From contig DAWU01000035.1 of the NCBI GenBank assembly GCA_002506105.1, forward strand, positions 1-38,848: DNA of 38,848 nucleotides, given 5' to 3'. Under the pieces are notes generated by a model. That model was not told where the DNA came from. It ran no database searches and saw only the letters and a list, made by a program, of their open reading frames with translations. Origin of the DNA: Methanolinea sp. UBA275. Lineage in GTDB: Archaea; Halobacteriota; Methanomicrobia; Methanomicrobiales; Methanospirillaceae. Below are positions 1 through 8,905 of the stretch, piece after piece; the stretch's first letter is position 1, and each line of letters opens with the position of its first letter. Both the position numbers and the translations under genes were made by a program.

Positions 1-118
1 CTTAAAAGTGGCGAAGTCAGGCTGAGAGAATACTATTGCCCTCTCTCGGGCTTTCACCACACACCCTGGTAACCCTACAGACCAGGGAAAAATGAGATCC
101 GGAAAAAAGGAATTATTG

Positions 119-1684
119 TCAGGAATCTCCCGCCCGGTTCTTGACCTGGAAGACGCAATGTTCGTCTCCCTTTGACCTGCATTTTATCTCCCTGCACTGG
201 ACCTTGATGCCAAAGGAGCCTTCGATGATGCCGGCGAGCAGGCCAGCCGTGCAGTAACAGACATTCTTGCCGATGTTCCCGAAGGACTCGGATTCGACAG
301 TGTGGGAGAGTGTGAGGGTCTTGGTCTTCGTTGCCTCGTCCCACTCTTCTTTGACTATGTTGAACCAGCCCATCTGCGAGTAGAATGCAAAGGCCATGTC
401 GGAGAGTGTCTTGGGATTGATCTTACGCAGCTTCTCTTCCATTAACGGACCGTAGACAATCTCTTCAGGAATTCCGACAAACAGAATACCGATGATCTCT
501 TCTGCGGAATTCCTGATTGGCTCATACGCCACGACCATCTTTTTCCCAACCACATCTGCTGTGCCGTAATAGGTCTGCCCTTTTTTGATCACGGCATCAT
601 AGACAATACTTGAAACCTCGGTCCCGACAGCCCGTTTGCCATCAGCGCCAACAACGTTGGTAGATACACGGATTGCCTTATCGCCGATTTTCTGGAAGAC
701 GGTAGCCTTGCTGCCCACTTCCTTTTCAACGGCATCAACAACTTCGAAGTTATCGTTGACGATATGGCTGCCATACGCAATCTTGCCACCGGAAACTGAA
801 GGAGCCCCATATGCTGTGAAACGGCTGTGCAGCAGGGTGAGATCCTTGTCAAGTTTGGTCCTGGACAGGTCAAACGAGACACTCATCTTCTTCCAGTGCT
901 CGACGTTTTCCTTGCCCATGTCCATGTATGCGCGGTAGTTGACCCCGCTCGCCGGCGCCTCTCCCATGGTCTTCTTCAACGAATTGGTCATTGACGTGAA
1001 GATGAACCGGGGCATCATGACAACCGGTTCATCCATGAGGGAGATCTTGCCCTCCAGGGGCTTGTGTTCAATGAATTCGGTGATGGCCGATTCGCCCTTG
1101 ACCACTGCTTCGGCCTTGTATTTCCAGCTTGCAGGGACCTGATCTGCCTGGAACGTACAGTATTCGTCGCCCTTCGCATGGCAGGTCTTCTCAAGGCAGA
1201 ACCAATTTTTCCCGGTAATCGCCATCAGGATACCTTCGATCCATCCCTGGTGAATCCCACAGACGGGCATATTCCAGTCCTTGAGTACCTCAGATTCAAA
1301 CGTCTTCTTGCACCTGAGCACGATCCGCTTGTCACTGGCTTCAACGAGCTCGAAAGGAGATCCCCACCCCTGCTGGTGCTGAAGCTTGAACACAAGCATC
1401 AGGAATTCCGCAGGTTTCAGGTTCATTCCGAGTTTCTTCAGAAGTTTGTTGAGACCAAGGGAGCCTTTGCCCACAGAACGGAAGATCTTGCGCATGGCCT
1501 TGTTGGCAAGCTTCCTGTCCAGGTTGGCTTCGTACATCTCGTATAGGGCTCGTACAAGGTAATTCGGGTTACTCGCAGTCCTTACTCCAAAACAGGTGGT
1601 GATTCCTTCGGCAGGATTTAACTGCATATAGGCAGAAATGTCCTTGCTCCCATTGAGGAAAGCCTCAAAATCTTGTTTATCCAT
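119..1684 (-). CDS. Soluble V4R-Cache-V4R sensor-like protein
   Basis: This 521-aa protein has no signal peptide or membrane segment and is probably a cytoplasmic small-molecule sensor. An N-terminal V4R-like (4-vinyl reductase) domain spans about residues 40-180 and ends in cysteines 163, 168 and 176 with the motif KGDEYCTF. Residues 220-265 look like the helical first half of a second V4R domain, whose second half is at 420-515 (C497, C502, C510, motif KGDEHCVF). A single-Cache-like domain lies between them at about 275-410, recognised from the pattern with VVAYEPI and IIGILFVGIP. V4R domains bind small hydrophobic or metal-linked ligands, and Cache domains bind small molecules, normally outside the cell. 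The ATG has GGAG about 8 bases upstream. A TATA-like element at 1722-1732 suggests its own promoter although a same-strand gene lies 105 bases upstream. The domain reading is mine, without a search, and the ligand is unknown. Confidence 0.8.
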   Translation of the reverse strand: MDKQDFEAFLNGSKDISAYMQLNPAEGITTCFGVRTASNPNYLVRALYEMYEANLDRKLANKAMRKIFRSVGKGSLGLNKLLKKLGMNLKPAEFLMLVFKLQHQQGWGSPFELVEASDKRIVLRCKKTFESEVLKDWNMPVCGIHQGWIEGILMAITGKNWFCLEKTCHAKGDEYCTFQADQVPASWKYKAEAVVKGESAITEFIEHKPLEGKISLMDEPVVMMPRFIFTSMTNSLKKTMGEAPASGVNYRAYMDMGKENVEHWKKMSVSFDLSRTKLDKDLTLLHSRFTAYGAPSVSGGKIAYGSHIVNDNFEVVDAVEKEVGSKATVFQKIGDKAIRVSTNVVGADGKRAVGTEVSSIVYDAVIKKGQTYYGTADVVGKKMVVAYEPIRNSAEEIIGILFVGIPEEIVYGPLMEEKLRKINPKTLSDMAFAFYSQMGWFNIVKEEWDEATKTKTLTLSHTVESESFGNIGKNVCYCTAGLLAGIIEGSFGIKVQCREIKCRSKGDEHCVFQVKNRAGDS

Positions 1685-1721
1685 TGGTCCGACTCCTCAA
1701 TCCAGATATCTGCTGTGCACT

Positions 1722-1732
1722 CAAATAAAATT
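1722..1732 (-). promoter_or_regulatory. TATA-like element for the V4R-Cache gene
   Basis: On the minus strand this reads AATTTTATTTG. Its centre is about 43 bases upstream of the ATG at 1684, which predicts a short leader of roughly 16 bases that includes the GGAG ribosome binding site. This is inference from spacing alone. Confidence 0.4.
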
Positions 1733-1789
1733 GGTGTATGCCGCTGTCCAGGCAATCCCCTGCCGGTAATGCCGAAGAGGGAAGAAAAA

Positions 1790-2413
1790 TCAGGAAATAT
1801 CGAGGGTCACAACCTGGTTGAGAAGATCTGCATGAAACTCGAACTCATATACCCGTGTGGAGAGGTCTTTTTCATGGACCACACATTCATACTTCCCAAA
1901 AAGCAGCCTGAATGATACTTTTCCCTCTGAACTTGTGGTATCATTCGCGATGATCTGACCCGCCCTCCTGATCGAGATTCGCCGGCCCTGCACGGGATTT
2001 CCCCCCATGACCAGTTTCATGGAAAAGATGCCAGCTCCTGTCTCGCCGACTTTCTTCATCTCAGGCATGTCGCGTGCTTTTCCCCGGGTAAAAAGATTCC
2101 TGTCAAAGACACGGCATCCCAGCGTGATACGCTCAATAACAGAAGGATCCTCGTTATAGAACATGAACTGCTCATTCCCTTTCAGGAGGTAAACGGCCTT
2201 GTCCCCAAACAGGCTCCCCTTGTCATCATAGAGTATTGCTCCGTCAGGTTCTCCTTCGGAAAAGAGGATGTACCATTCCTGACGTTTTTCCGCAGATTTT
2301 GCAATGCCAACGAGAGCGCGGCTTTTTGCCTTTTCAAGAAGCCCCTGCAGGGAATACGGTCCCTCCCCGGATGATCCTTCAAGGACCGATTCCAGAATCT
2401 CCCTGCTGGTCAT
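1790..2413 (-). CDS. Conserved hypothetical protein, PATAN/DUF4388-like N-terminus
   Basis: This is a 207-aa soluble protein that I do not recognise as a named family. Residues 15-100 have the look of a PATAN/DUF4388-type module (LQGLLEKA, then WYILFSEGEPDGAI and FGDKAVYLL), a fold found in signalling proteins. The C-terminal 65 residues are beta-rich and resemble a small beta-sandwich (SEGKVSFRLLFGKYECVV) like carboxypeptidase-regulatory modules. The gene lies upstream of the V4R-Cache gene on the same strand and diverges from the A24 peptidase gene. A TATA-like sequence (minus strand TGATAAATAC, about 2467-2475) lies roughly 55-60 bases before the ATG; no strong Shine-Dalgarno sequence is visible. 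The domain assignments are low-confidence impressions; that it is a real gene is more certain from length, context and sensible composition. Confidence 0.65.
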   Translation of the reverse strand: MTSREILESVLEGSSGEGPYSLQGLLEKAKSRALVGIAKSAEKRQEWYILFSEGEPDGAILYDDKGSLFGDKAVYLLKGNEQFMFYNEDPSVIERITLGCRVFDRNLFTRGKARDMPEMKKVGETGAGIFSMKLVMGGNPVQGRRISIRRAGQIIANDTTSSEGKVSFRLLFGKYECVVHEKDLSTRVYEFEFHADLLNQVVTLDIS

Positions 2414-2557
2414 GGTGAATCAAATCCAGTCAGTCTCATCTGCCATTGCCACCACTCAACCACGAACGTATTTATCAGCAAGCGTCTCCGGGGCATTGTA
2501 TCTTATTCGCGAAACGGGGGGGATTTTCCAGGCGCCGCACCACGGTCCAGGGGGACC

Positions 2558-3580
2558 ATGCATAAGAACCTTCACGACTCATATGTACCTGTATCCATGA
2601 TAATCCCTCTGGCTATTTCCGCATCAGCGGTTTTGCTTACTTTAGTATACGCTTCCTTCAGGGATCTACGAGAGCGAAGAGTGCCGTTTAGGACTTGGTA
2701 TCCTATGCTTGCTATTGGATTGCCATTTTCAACTTTTTTTTATGGTAACTACATATTAAATCTCGATAATACTCATTTTTCGAAATTTTATTTTTTGATA
2801 TTTGGGCTAGCAATTACACTCTTGGTAATCGATGTCCTTATTTTTCTAATAAAAGAATCTGACATTCCCACGCAAAAGGATATTTTAGAGTCGAGTATTT
2901 TTTGGGGAGTTTTTTCAATTCCATTCGGGGCAGCAATAACAAATTGGGTGTTATTTAATTCACCGATTATTAATTATGAAATTTTAGCAATTTGCATTTT
3001 CTGCTTATTCATCTATATTTTTTCGATGACTAACGTCATGGGTGGAGCAGATATCTGTGCTTTAATTTTCATCGCTGTTCTGATTCCATTATTTCCAGTT
3101 ACACCCACTTGGGATTATTCACCACTCTTCCCATTTCCCTTTGTTGTGTTGATTAATGCACTTATTCTCAATCTTTTCATTCCTGGAATTATTTATTTGA
3201 TTAACATCAGGAAGGGAAACTACGCCCCTTTTCCATATATGTTCCTAGGTTTTCCAGTCGAGTCTCAAGATCTCACAAACTCATTTGGATTCATCATGGA
3301 GGATGTTAAAGAAATGGAGGAAGGCCAAATTCAAAAGCGGTATATTAGTATTCGAACTGCATTAAAAAATACGATTTCAAAGAAGAATCGAATATATACA
3401 AAGGATCTTAAACAACACCCTGAAAAATATACCAAAGAACTAGCCCTATTCCAAAAAGCAGGTACAATATGGATTTCCTATGGGGTTCCATTTATAATAC
3501 CTATTACAGCAGGCTTGATAACCGCGATTATTTTTGGGGACATCCTCTTCTTTGCGATGAAACTCCTGGCAGGTGTATAG
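2558..3580 (+). CDS. A24 family prepilin/preflagellin-type peptidase, membrane protein
   Basis: This 340-aa multi-pass membrane protein is an aspartic peptidase of family A24, which removes signal peptides from archaeal type IV pilin-like or archaellin precursors at the cytoplasmic face. Both catalytic aspartates are visible: D36 in SFRDLRERRVP after the first membrane segment, and D165 in the GxGD-type motif MGGADICA. About six or seven hydrophobic segments follow the expected pattern. The C-terminal part (about 225-335), soluble then ending in a membrane helix, fits the archaeal A24 C-terminal domain. The start at 2558 has AGGGGG just upstream; an internal ATG at 2597 is possible. The gene is strikingly AT-rich: I count 17/60 and 16/60 G+C at 2701-2760 and 2761-2820, against 36/60 at 4981-5040. 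That suggests transfer or relaxed composition. No pilin genes adjoin it. Confidence 0.88.
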   Translation: MHKNLHDSYVPVSMIIPLAISASAVLLTLVYASFRDLRERRVPFRTWYPMLAIGLPFSTFFYGNYILNLDNTHFSKFYFLIFGLAITLLVIDVLIFLIKESDIPTQKDILESSIFWGVFSIPFGAAITNWVLFNSPIINYEILAICIFCLFIYIFSMTNVMGGADICALIFIAVLIPLFPVTPTWDYSPLFPFPFVVLINALILNLFIPGIIYLINIRKGNYAPFPYMFLGFPVESQDLTNSFGFIMEDVKEMEEGQIQKRYISIRTALKNTISKKNRIYTKDLKQHPEKYTKELALFQKAGTIWISYGVPFIIPITAGLITAIIFGDILFFAMKLLAGV

Positions 3581-3581
3581 A

Positions 3582-3962
3582 ATGCTCAGACTAAACTACA
3601 TTGACGGACTTGTCCCGGTCGTGGTGCAGGATGCATGCACCCGGGATGTTTTGATGGTGGCGTATGCCAATGCACGGGCGGTTGAACTCACAAGGGAGAC
3701 CGGTTTTGCCCATTATTATTCCCGCAGCAGGAAGAAATTATGGAAGAAAGGGGAAGAGAGCGGGCACCTGCAGAGGGTGCTCCGCGTTCTTGTTGACTGC
3801 GATGAAGACTGCATCCTGTACGAAGTCGAGCAGTCAGGGGCGGCCTGCCATATGGGATACCGGTCCTGCTTCTTCAGGACTATTGAGGGCGAGATCGTGG
3901 CAGAACGGGTCTTTGATCCCGACATGGTGTATAAGAAAAAAAACACGCGATCCTCTTCCTGA
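3582..3962 (+). CDS. hisI: Phosphoribosyl-AMP cyclohydrolase
   Basis: HisI opens the purine ring of phosphoribosyl-AMP, the third step of histidine synthesis, in the cytoplasm. The 126-aa protein carries the family signatures: WKKGEESGH (54-62), DCDED (72-76, metal-binding aspartates and a zinc cysteine C73), then C89 and C96 in ACHMGYRSCF. Its length matches stand-alone archaeal HisI. I chose the ATG at 3582 over an in-frame GTG at 3573 because AGGTG at 3569-3573 is well spaced before the ATG. That ribosome binding site lies inside the last codons of the A24 peptidase gene, whose stop ends 2 bases before the ATG, so the two are probably co-transcribed and translationally coupled. No other histidine gene is nearby. 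Confidence 0.95.
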   Translation: MLRLNYIDGLVPVVVQDACTRDVLMVAYANARAVELTRETGFAHYYSRSRKKLWKKGEESGHLQRVLRVLVDCDEDCILYEVEQSGAACHMGYRSCFFRTIEGEIVAERVFDPDMVYKKKNTRSSS

Positions 3963-4014
3963 CGTGTCGGGCATAATTTTCAATTCCTCCGTGTTGTATC
4001 CGGATGGACAGGAT

Positions 4015-4035
4015 GAGGATTATCGCCTCTTTTTT
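4015..4035 (+). terminator. Short stem followed by T-run after hisI
   Basis: A four-base GAGG/CCTC stem (4015-4018 with 4026-4029) is followed directly by six T (4030-4035), about 55 bases after hisI. Archaeal termination depends mainly on the U-tract, so the T-run is the more meaningful part. The stem is weak. Confidence 0.4.
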
Positions 4036-4201
4036 GTGTGACAGAACTTTCATGTATTTCCTCGAGAAATAGTAATCGTGGACAGAATACAGAAGGTTGG
4101 GGGGCAATATACGCTGCTGATCAAGAATACCTGCAGTGACAAAAATACACCCAATCCCTTCCAGAATCCACAAAATAGAACCATCAAATCAGGTGAGGCT
4201 T

Positions 4202-6082
4202 TTGAAAGTAGTACCGGATACAAGTGTCGTAATAGACGGTCGCATCACCTCCATGATACAAACTGGAGAATATAAGGGTGCATCAATAATAATCCCGGAA
4301 GCAGTGGTCGCAGAACTCGAAGCACAAGCAAATCAGGGACGGGAAATTGGATTTTCGGGGCTGACCGAGCTTCAGGCGTTATGCAAACTTGCAGAGGAGG
4401 GCACTATTGAGATCAAGTTCGTGGGCGTACGTCCAAGCCTCGAACAGGTAAAACTCGCCAGCGGCGGAGAGATCGATGCCCTTATTCGGAATGCTGCGAT
4501 CGAGAACAGTGCGAAGTTTATCACAAGCGACGTGGTCCAGGCGGAGGTTGCCAAAGCCAAGGGGCTTGATGTGATGTACTTAAGGCCACAGGTCGAGGGT
4601 TTCACCCCTCTCGGGATTGACCAGTTCTTCGATGAGCATACCATCGCCGTCTATCTCAAGGATAGAGTGTCCCCGATGGCCAAGAAGGGGACAGTCAAAG
4701 AGATGCGCCTCCTGAAAATCAGGGAGCAGGTCAGCACCGAATACGAGTTGAGAAACCTTGCCCAGGAGATTCTGGAGAGGGCAAAACGCGATCCTGACGG
4801 CTTTATCGAGCTTGAGAAGAGGGGTGTGACGGTCGTCCAGATCGGATCCATGAGAATCGCCATTACACGAAGGCCTTTTTCAGATGGGATGGAGATCACT
4901 GCAGTCCGCCCGATAGCTGATGTGAGCCTTGAACAGTTCAACAAGGCGAATATCATCAAGACAAGGATTGTCGGGGATAAACGTGGCCTTCTGATTGCAG
5001 GCTCGCCAGGGGGAGGAAAAACCACCCTTGCCCAGAGCATTGCCACCTACCTTGCGGACCATGGATACGTGGTCAAGACCATGGAGGCGCCACGCGAGCT
5101 TCAGGTCCCGGATCACATTACCCAGTATACCTCGCTTGACGGGAGCATGGAGAACACCGCGGATGTTCTCATGCTGGTAAGACCAGATTTTGTCATCTTC
5201 GATGAACTTAGGAAGAACGAGGATTTCCGGGTCTTTGCCGACATGCGACTCGCAGGAATTGGGATGATCGGAGTCATCCATGCAATCGGTGCCCACGATG
5301 CCCTTCAGCGCTTCTCGGACAGGGTTGATTTCGGTGTTCTTCCCCAGATCATCAATACTATCATTTTCGTCGATAAAGGCGAAATTACCAACATCTACGA
5401 TGTCGGCTTCACGATCAAGGTACCTGAAGGGATGGCTTCAGAAATCAACCTCCGGCCCGTGACCACGGTCTCCGATTATGAGACAGGAGATCTGGTCTTT
5501 GAGATCTTCAAATACGACGGCGAGACCATCGTGATGCCTGTAATGAACCCTGTCGCAGCACCTGCACCCCTGAAATCCCCTGCTCCGCCAAAAGAGGAAG
5601 AGAATACACAATGGAAGATCCTCGAGAAAGAGATTCAGAGGGAGATCGGACGCTATACGGACGGGTACGTGGATGTTCATATGCTCTCTGACTCAAAAGC
5701 AGTGGTCTACATAGAGGACAAGGATGTTCCGGCAGCGATCGGCAAGGGAGGGAAGAATATCGCTGCAATAGTGAACAAGGTGGGAATCGGTATCGACATC
5801 AGGCCAAGGACCGAGCTTGAAAAGGCACCAGCACCTCCTACCCAAGAGGAAGAACTGCAGCTCGGCGGCGGGGTGAAGATACGCATGGATAAGAAGCAGC
5901 TGGCTATTATCTGCCCGGAGCAGGGAGGGAAGATCGTCGATGTCTTCTCAGGAAAGGAATACCTTTTCACCGCGACAGTCAATGACTCTGGCGAGATCTA
6001 CCTTGCCAAGAATTCAACTATCGCACTCGAGCTCATCAAGCGATACAACGAGGGCGACACGATAAAACTGAGGCCAGTATAA
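4202..6082 (+). CDS. PIN-domain ATPase with KH domain (PINc/VapC family ATPase)
   Basis: This archaeal multidomain protein, 626 aa from the chosen start, joins a nuclease-type domain to an ATPase. An N-terminal PIN domain (about 1-130) keeps all four acidic residues expected of an RNase: D6 in PDTSVVIDG, E38, D92 in GGEIDALI and D110 in ITSD. A secretion-ATPase-like P-loop domain follows, with Walker A GSPGGGKTT (K273) and a Walker B-type segment FVIFDE (D334, E335). After a proline-rich linker (about 455-470) comes a KH RNA-binding domain with IGKGGKN near residue 515, then a small beta-rich tail. I chose TTG at 4202 because AGGTGAG precedes it and the PIN fold begins there; an upstream GTG at 4136 adds 22 unconvincing residues. 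leuS follows 40 bases downstream. RNA processing or surveillance is a reasonable inference, but the substrate is unknown. Confidence 0.88.
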   Translation: MKVVPDTSVVIDGRITSMIQTGEYKGASIIIPEAVVAELEAQANQGREIGFSGLTELQALCKLAEEGTIEIKFVGVRPSLEQVKLASGGEIDALIRNAAIENSAKFITSDVVQAEVAKAKGLDVMYLRPQVEGFTPLGIDQFFDEHTIAVYLKDRVSPMAKKGTVKEMRLLKIREQVSTEYELRNLAQEILERAKRDPDGFIELEKRGVTVVQIGSMRIAITRRPFSDGMEITAVRPIADVSLEQFNKANIIKTRIVGDKRGLLIAGSPGGGKTTLAQSIATYLADHGYVVKTMEAPRELQVPDHITQYTSLDGSMENTADVLMLVRPDFVIFDELRKNEDFRVFADMRLAGIGMIGVIHAIGAHDALQRFSDRVDFGVLPQIINTIIFVDKGEITNIYDVGFTIKVPEGMASEINLRPVTTVSDYETGDLVFEIFKYDGETIVMPVMNPVAAPAPLKSPAPPKEEENTQWKILEKEIQREIGRYTDGYVDVHMLSDSKAVVYIEDKDVPAAIGKGGKNIAAIVNKVGIGIDIRPRTELEKAPAPPTQEEELQLGGGVKIRMDKKQLAIICPEQGGKIVDVFSGKEYLFTATVNDSGEIYLAKNSTIALELIKRYNEGDTIKLRPV

Positions 6083-6122
6083 CCATTTTCTTTTATCTTG
6101 ATTGAGAAGAGGGTGAGAGGAC

Positions 6123-8903
6123 TTGAGCCTACCTGAAATGCGGCGGCTGGAGGAAGCTGCCCTGAAAGAATGGGAGCATGCATTTGAATCTGATCCAGGA
6201 GAGAGAGAGAAATTTTACCTCACTGTAGCATATCCCTACCCGAGTGGCGCCATGCACGTCGGTCATGGGAGGACCTACATCGTCCCCGATGTGATTGCCA
6301 GGTTCTGGAGGATGAGGGGCCGACAGGTGCTGTATCCCATGGCCTTTCACGTCACCGGAGCACCCGTCATAGGAATATCGAAAAGGATTGCGAGAGGTGA
6401 CGAGAAAGCCATCCGTCTCTACCGCGATCTCTACAGAGTCCCCGAAGAGACCCTTAAGGAGTTTGTGAACCCCCTTACGATTGTCCGTCATTTCTCAGAA
6501 GAATACCAGAGGGTCATGACTGCATGCGGGCTCTCTATTGACTGGAGGCGCCGTTTCACCACGGTGGACCCCCAGTACAGCAAGTTCATAGAATGGCAGT
6601 GGAAGCATCTCGGAGAAGGGGGCCATGTCAACAAGGGAGCGCATCCCGTGCGTTTCTGCCCCCAATGTGACAACCCTGTGGGGGATCATGATTTGCTTGA
6701 GGGGGACAAGGCTGAGATAGTGAAATATGTGATGGTGATGTTCCAGTGGAAAGACTCATTCATCCCGACTGCCACACTGCGCCCCGAGACCATCTACGGT
6801 GTGACAAACCTGTGGGTGAACCCTTCCGTCACCTACGTCAGGGCATTGGTCGATGGCACTTCCTGGATTGTGAGCCGTGAGGCTGCGAACAAGCTCGCCC
6901 TCCAGGATCATTCAGTCACGATAGTAGAAGACATTCCCGGCACTTCCCTCGTGGACCAGATCGTCAACCACCCCCTCTGTGGAGATGTCCCGGTTCTCCC
7001 CGCAACATTCGTGGATCCTGATATGGCAAGCGGTATTGTCATGAGTGTTCCAGCCCACGCACCCTTCGATTACATTGCACTCAGGGATGTGCAGGCAGGA
7101 GGACGCTACAAAGACATACAGCCAGTTGCCCTCATTAAAGTCCCCCACTACGGGGAATTCCCTGCAAAGGACGCGGTGGAAAAGGCGAAAATTGTTGACC
7201 AGAATGATCCACGGATGGATGCGCTCACGCAGGAGGTCTACAGTGCTGAGTTTGCATCTGGGCGGCTGCTGGAAAAATACGGCGGCGAGACGGTCCGGCA
7301 GGCCCGCGAGAGTGTCGGATCTCTGATGATCGATTCCTACCACTCATCCGTCATGTATGAATTTGACAACCGGCCGGTTGTCTGCCGTTGTGGCGGGCGT
7401 GTATATGTGAAGATACTCCATGATCAGTGGTTCCTCCAGTACAGCGATACTGCATGGAAAGCCCAGGTAGCAGCCCACCTGGCAGAAATGTCACTTGTCC
7501 CCCCTGAAGTCCGTGCGGAATTCGAGCGCACGATTGACTGGCTGAAGGACTGGGCCTGCACCCGGAAGGTTGGTCTTGGCACGAGACTCCCCTGGGATCC
7601 CGACTGGCTCATTGAGCCTCTCAGTGATTCGACCATCTACATGTCGTATTATACGATTGCCCACCACCTGAAACACTTCAATCCCGAGGAACTCACTCCC
7701 GAAACATTCGACTTTCTCTTTCTCGGAAAAGACTCTCCCAACCTTAAAAACAGGGATGCGCTGGAGATGATGCGAAAGGAGTTTGAGTATTGGTATCCCT
7801 ACGACTACAGGTTCTCTGCAAAGGATCTCATTTCCAACCATCTCACATTCCAGCTCTTCCATCATGCAGCCATATTCCCGAAAAAGAGCATGCCACGCGG
7901 AATGGTGGTCTTTGGAATGGGGCTTCTTGAAGGTGCCAAGATGTCATCCTCAAAGGGAAACGTGTTTCTGCTTGAGGATGCGCTCCGCGAGTTTGGCGCT
8001 GATACAGTCCGCATGTTTCTTGTGGGAAGCGCCGAACCCTGGCAGGACTTTGACTGGAGAAACGATCTGGTCTATTCAACCCGCAAGCAGATAGAGAGAT
8101 TCTGGAACACGATTGAAGAGTGTTCCGGGTCCGGCAGCCTTTCTTCGGATGTGAACCTCTGGCTTATCTCCAGGCTCCAGCTGCACATCCAGAAGGCAAC
8201 AGAAGCGCTCGAGCGTTTCCAGACGCGTCAGGCACTCCAGGAGGCATTCTATTCCATCGAATCAGACATGAAATGGTACCGGAGGCGCCTCCCGGAAGGA
8301 GTGGTCGGGGGCAGTGCACTCCGTGAGCTGCAGTCTGTCTGGATAAGGCTCCTTGCCCCGGTTATCCCGTTCACCTGCGAGGGGTTGTGGAAGGAGACGG
8401 GTGGAGAAGGACTGGTTTCGTATGCGCCCTGGCCTGTTGCTGACAAGTCAAAGACAGATCCCAATCTCGAACTATCAGAAGATCTGCTGTTCAGGACAAT
8501 GGAGGATATTGAATCAATCAGGAAGATTATCCAGATAACTCCCTCGTCAATTACCCTCTGCACGGCTCCAGCCTGGAAAAAAGCAGTGTTTGCCACAGTC
8601 GCATCTGCGCCTGACAAGAATACCGTGATACGGGAGATCATGAAAGACGAGCAGATGCGCAGGAGAGGAAAAGCTGTTCAGGACACCGTAAAACAGTGCA
8701 TCACCCTCATTCACAGGCTCCCACCAGCACTCGTAGAGCAGTATCTCATGGCGGACATGGATGAAATGGCTGTATTCCAGAAAGCCCGGGAATTTATCGA
8801 GAGAGAATGCTCAGTGAGAGTGGAGATAGTGGATGCAGCGGAGAGCACTCACGCCAAGGCAGCTGCCGCGCTCCCCTTAAAACCGGCGATCGTGATGGAG
8901 TGA
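6123..8903 (+). CDS. leuS: Leucyl-tRNA synthetase, archaeal type
   Basis: This is the class I aminoacyl-tRNA synthetase that charges tRNA-Leu. The 926-aa length fits the archaeal/eukaryal type. The HIGH motif is H45-V-G-H48 (MHVGHGRTY) and the KMSKS motif is K606-M-S-S-S (AKMSSSKGN). Between them lies the CP1 editing region, with a zinc-like pair FCPQC and, later, VCRCGGRVY. The C-terminal part is the helical anticodon-binding domain and tail. The start is TTG at 6123 with GGTGAGAGG directly upstream (6112-6120); an internal ATG at 6138 lacks comparable support. It sits 40 bases after the PIN-ATPase gene and is probably co-transcribed with it. Its stop is only 2 bases from the end of the convergent gene at 8906. 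Confidence 0.97.
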   Translation: MSLPEMRRLEEAALKEWEHAFESDPGEREKFYLTVAYPYPSGAMHVGHGRTYIVPDVIARFWRMRGRQVLYPMAFHVTGAPVIGISKRIARGDEKAIRLYRDLYRVPEETLKEFVNPLTIVRHFSEEYQRVMTACGLSIDWRRRFTTVDPQYSKFIEWQWKHLGEGGHVNKGAHPVRFCPQCDNPVGDHDLLEGDKAEIVKYVMVMFQWKDSFIPTATLRPETIYGVTNLWVNPSVTYVRALVDGTSWIVSREAANKLALQDHSVTIVEDIPGTSLVDQIVNHPLCGDVPVLPATFVDPDMASGIVMSVPAHAPFDYIALRDVQAGGRYKDIQPVALIKVPHYGEFPAKDAVEKAKIVDQNDPRMDALTQEVYSAEFASGRLLEKYGGETVRQARESVGSLMIDSYHSSVMYEFDNRPVVCRCGGRVYVKILHDQWFLQYSDTAWKAQVAAHLAEMSLVPPEVRAEFERTIDWLKDWACTRKVGLGTRLPWDPDWLIEPLSDSTIYMSYYTIAHHLKHFNPEELTPETFDFLFLGKDSPNLKNRDALEMMRKEFEYWYPYDYRFSAKDLISNHLTFQLFHHAAIFPKKSMPRGMVVFGMGLLEGAKMSSSKGNVFLLEDALREFGADTVRMFLVGSAEPWQDFDWRNDLVYSTRKQIERFWNTIEECSGSGSLSSDVNLWLISRLQLHIQKATEALERFQTRQALQEAFYSIESDMKWYRRRLPEGVVGGSALRELQSVWIRLLAPVIPFTCEGLWKETGGEGLVSYAPWPVADKSKTDPNLELSEDLLFRTMEDIESIRKIIQITPSSITLCTAPAWKKAVFATVASAPDKNTVIREIMKDEQMRRRGKAVQDTVKQCITLIHRLPPALVEQYLMADMDEMAVFQKAREFIERECSVRVEIVDAAESTHAKAAAALPLKPAIVME

Positions 8904-8905
8904 TG

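Noticed and set aside
1..118. Left-edge sequence after the V4R-Cache gene
   Set aside because: No gene, tRNA or clear terminator could be supported in these 118 bases.
4136..4201. GTG start adding 22 residues to the PIN-ATPase
   Set aside because: The added residues match no PIN fold and no ribosome binding site precedes them; AGGTGAG supports the TTG at 4202.
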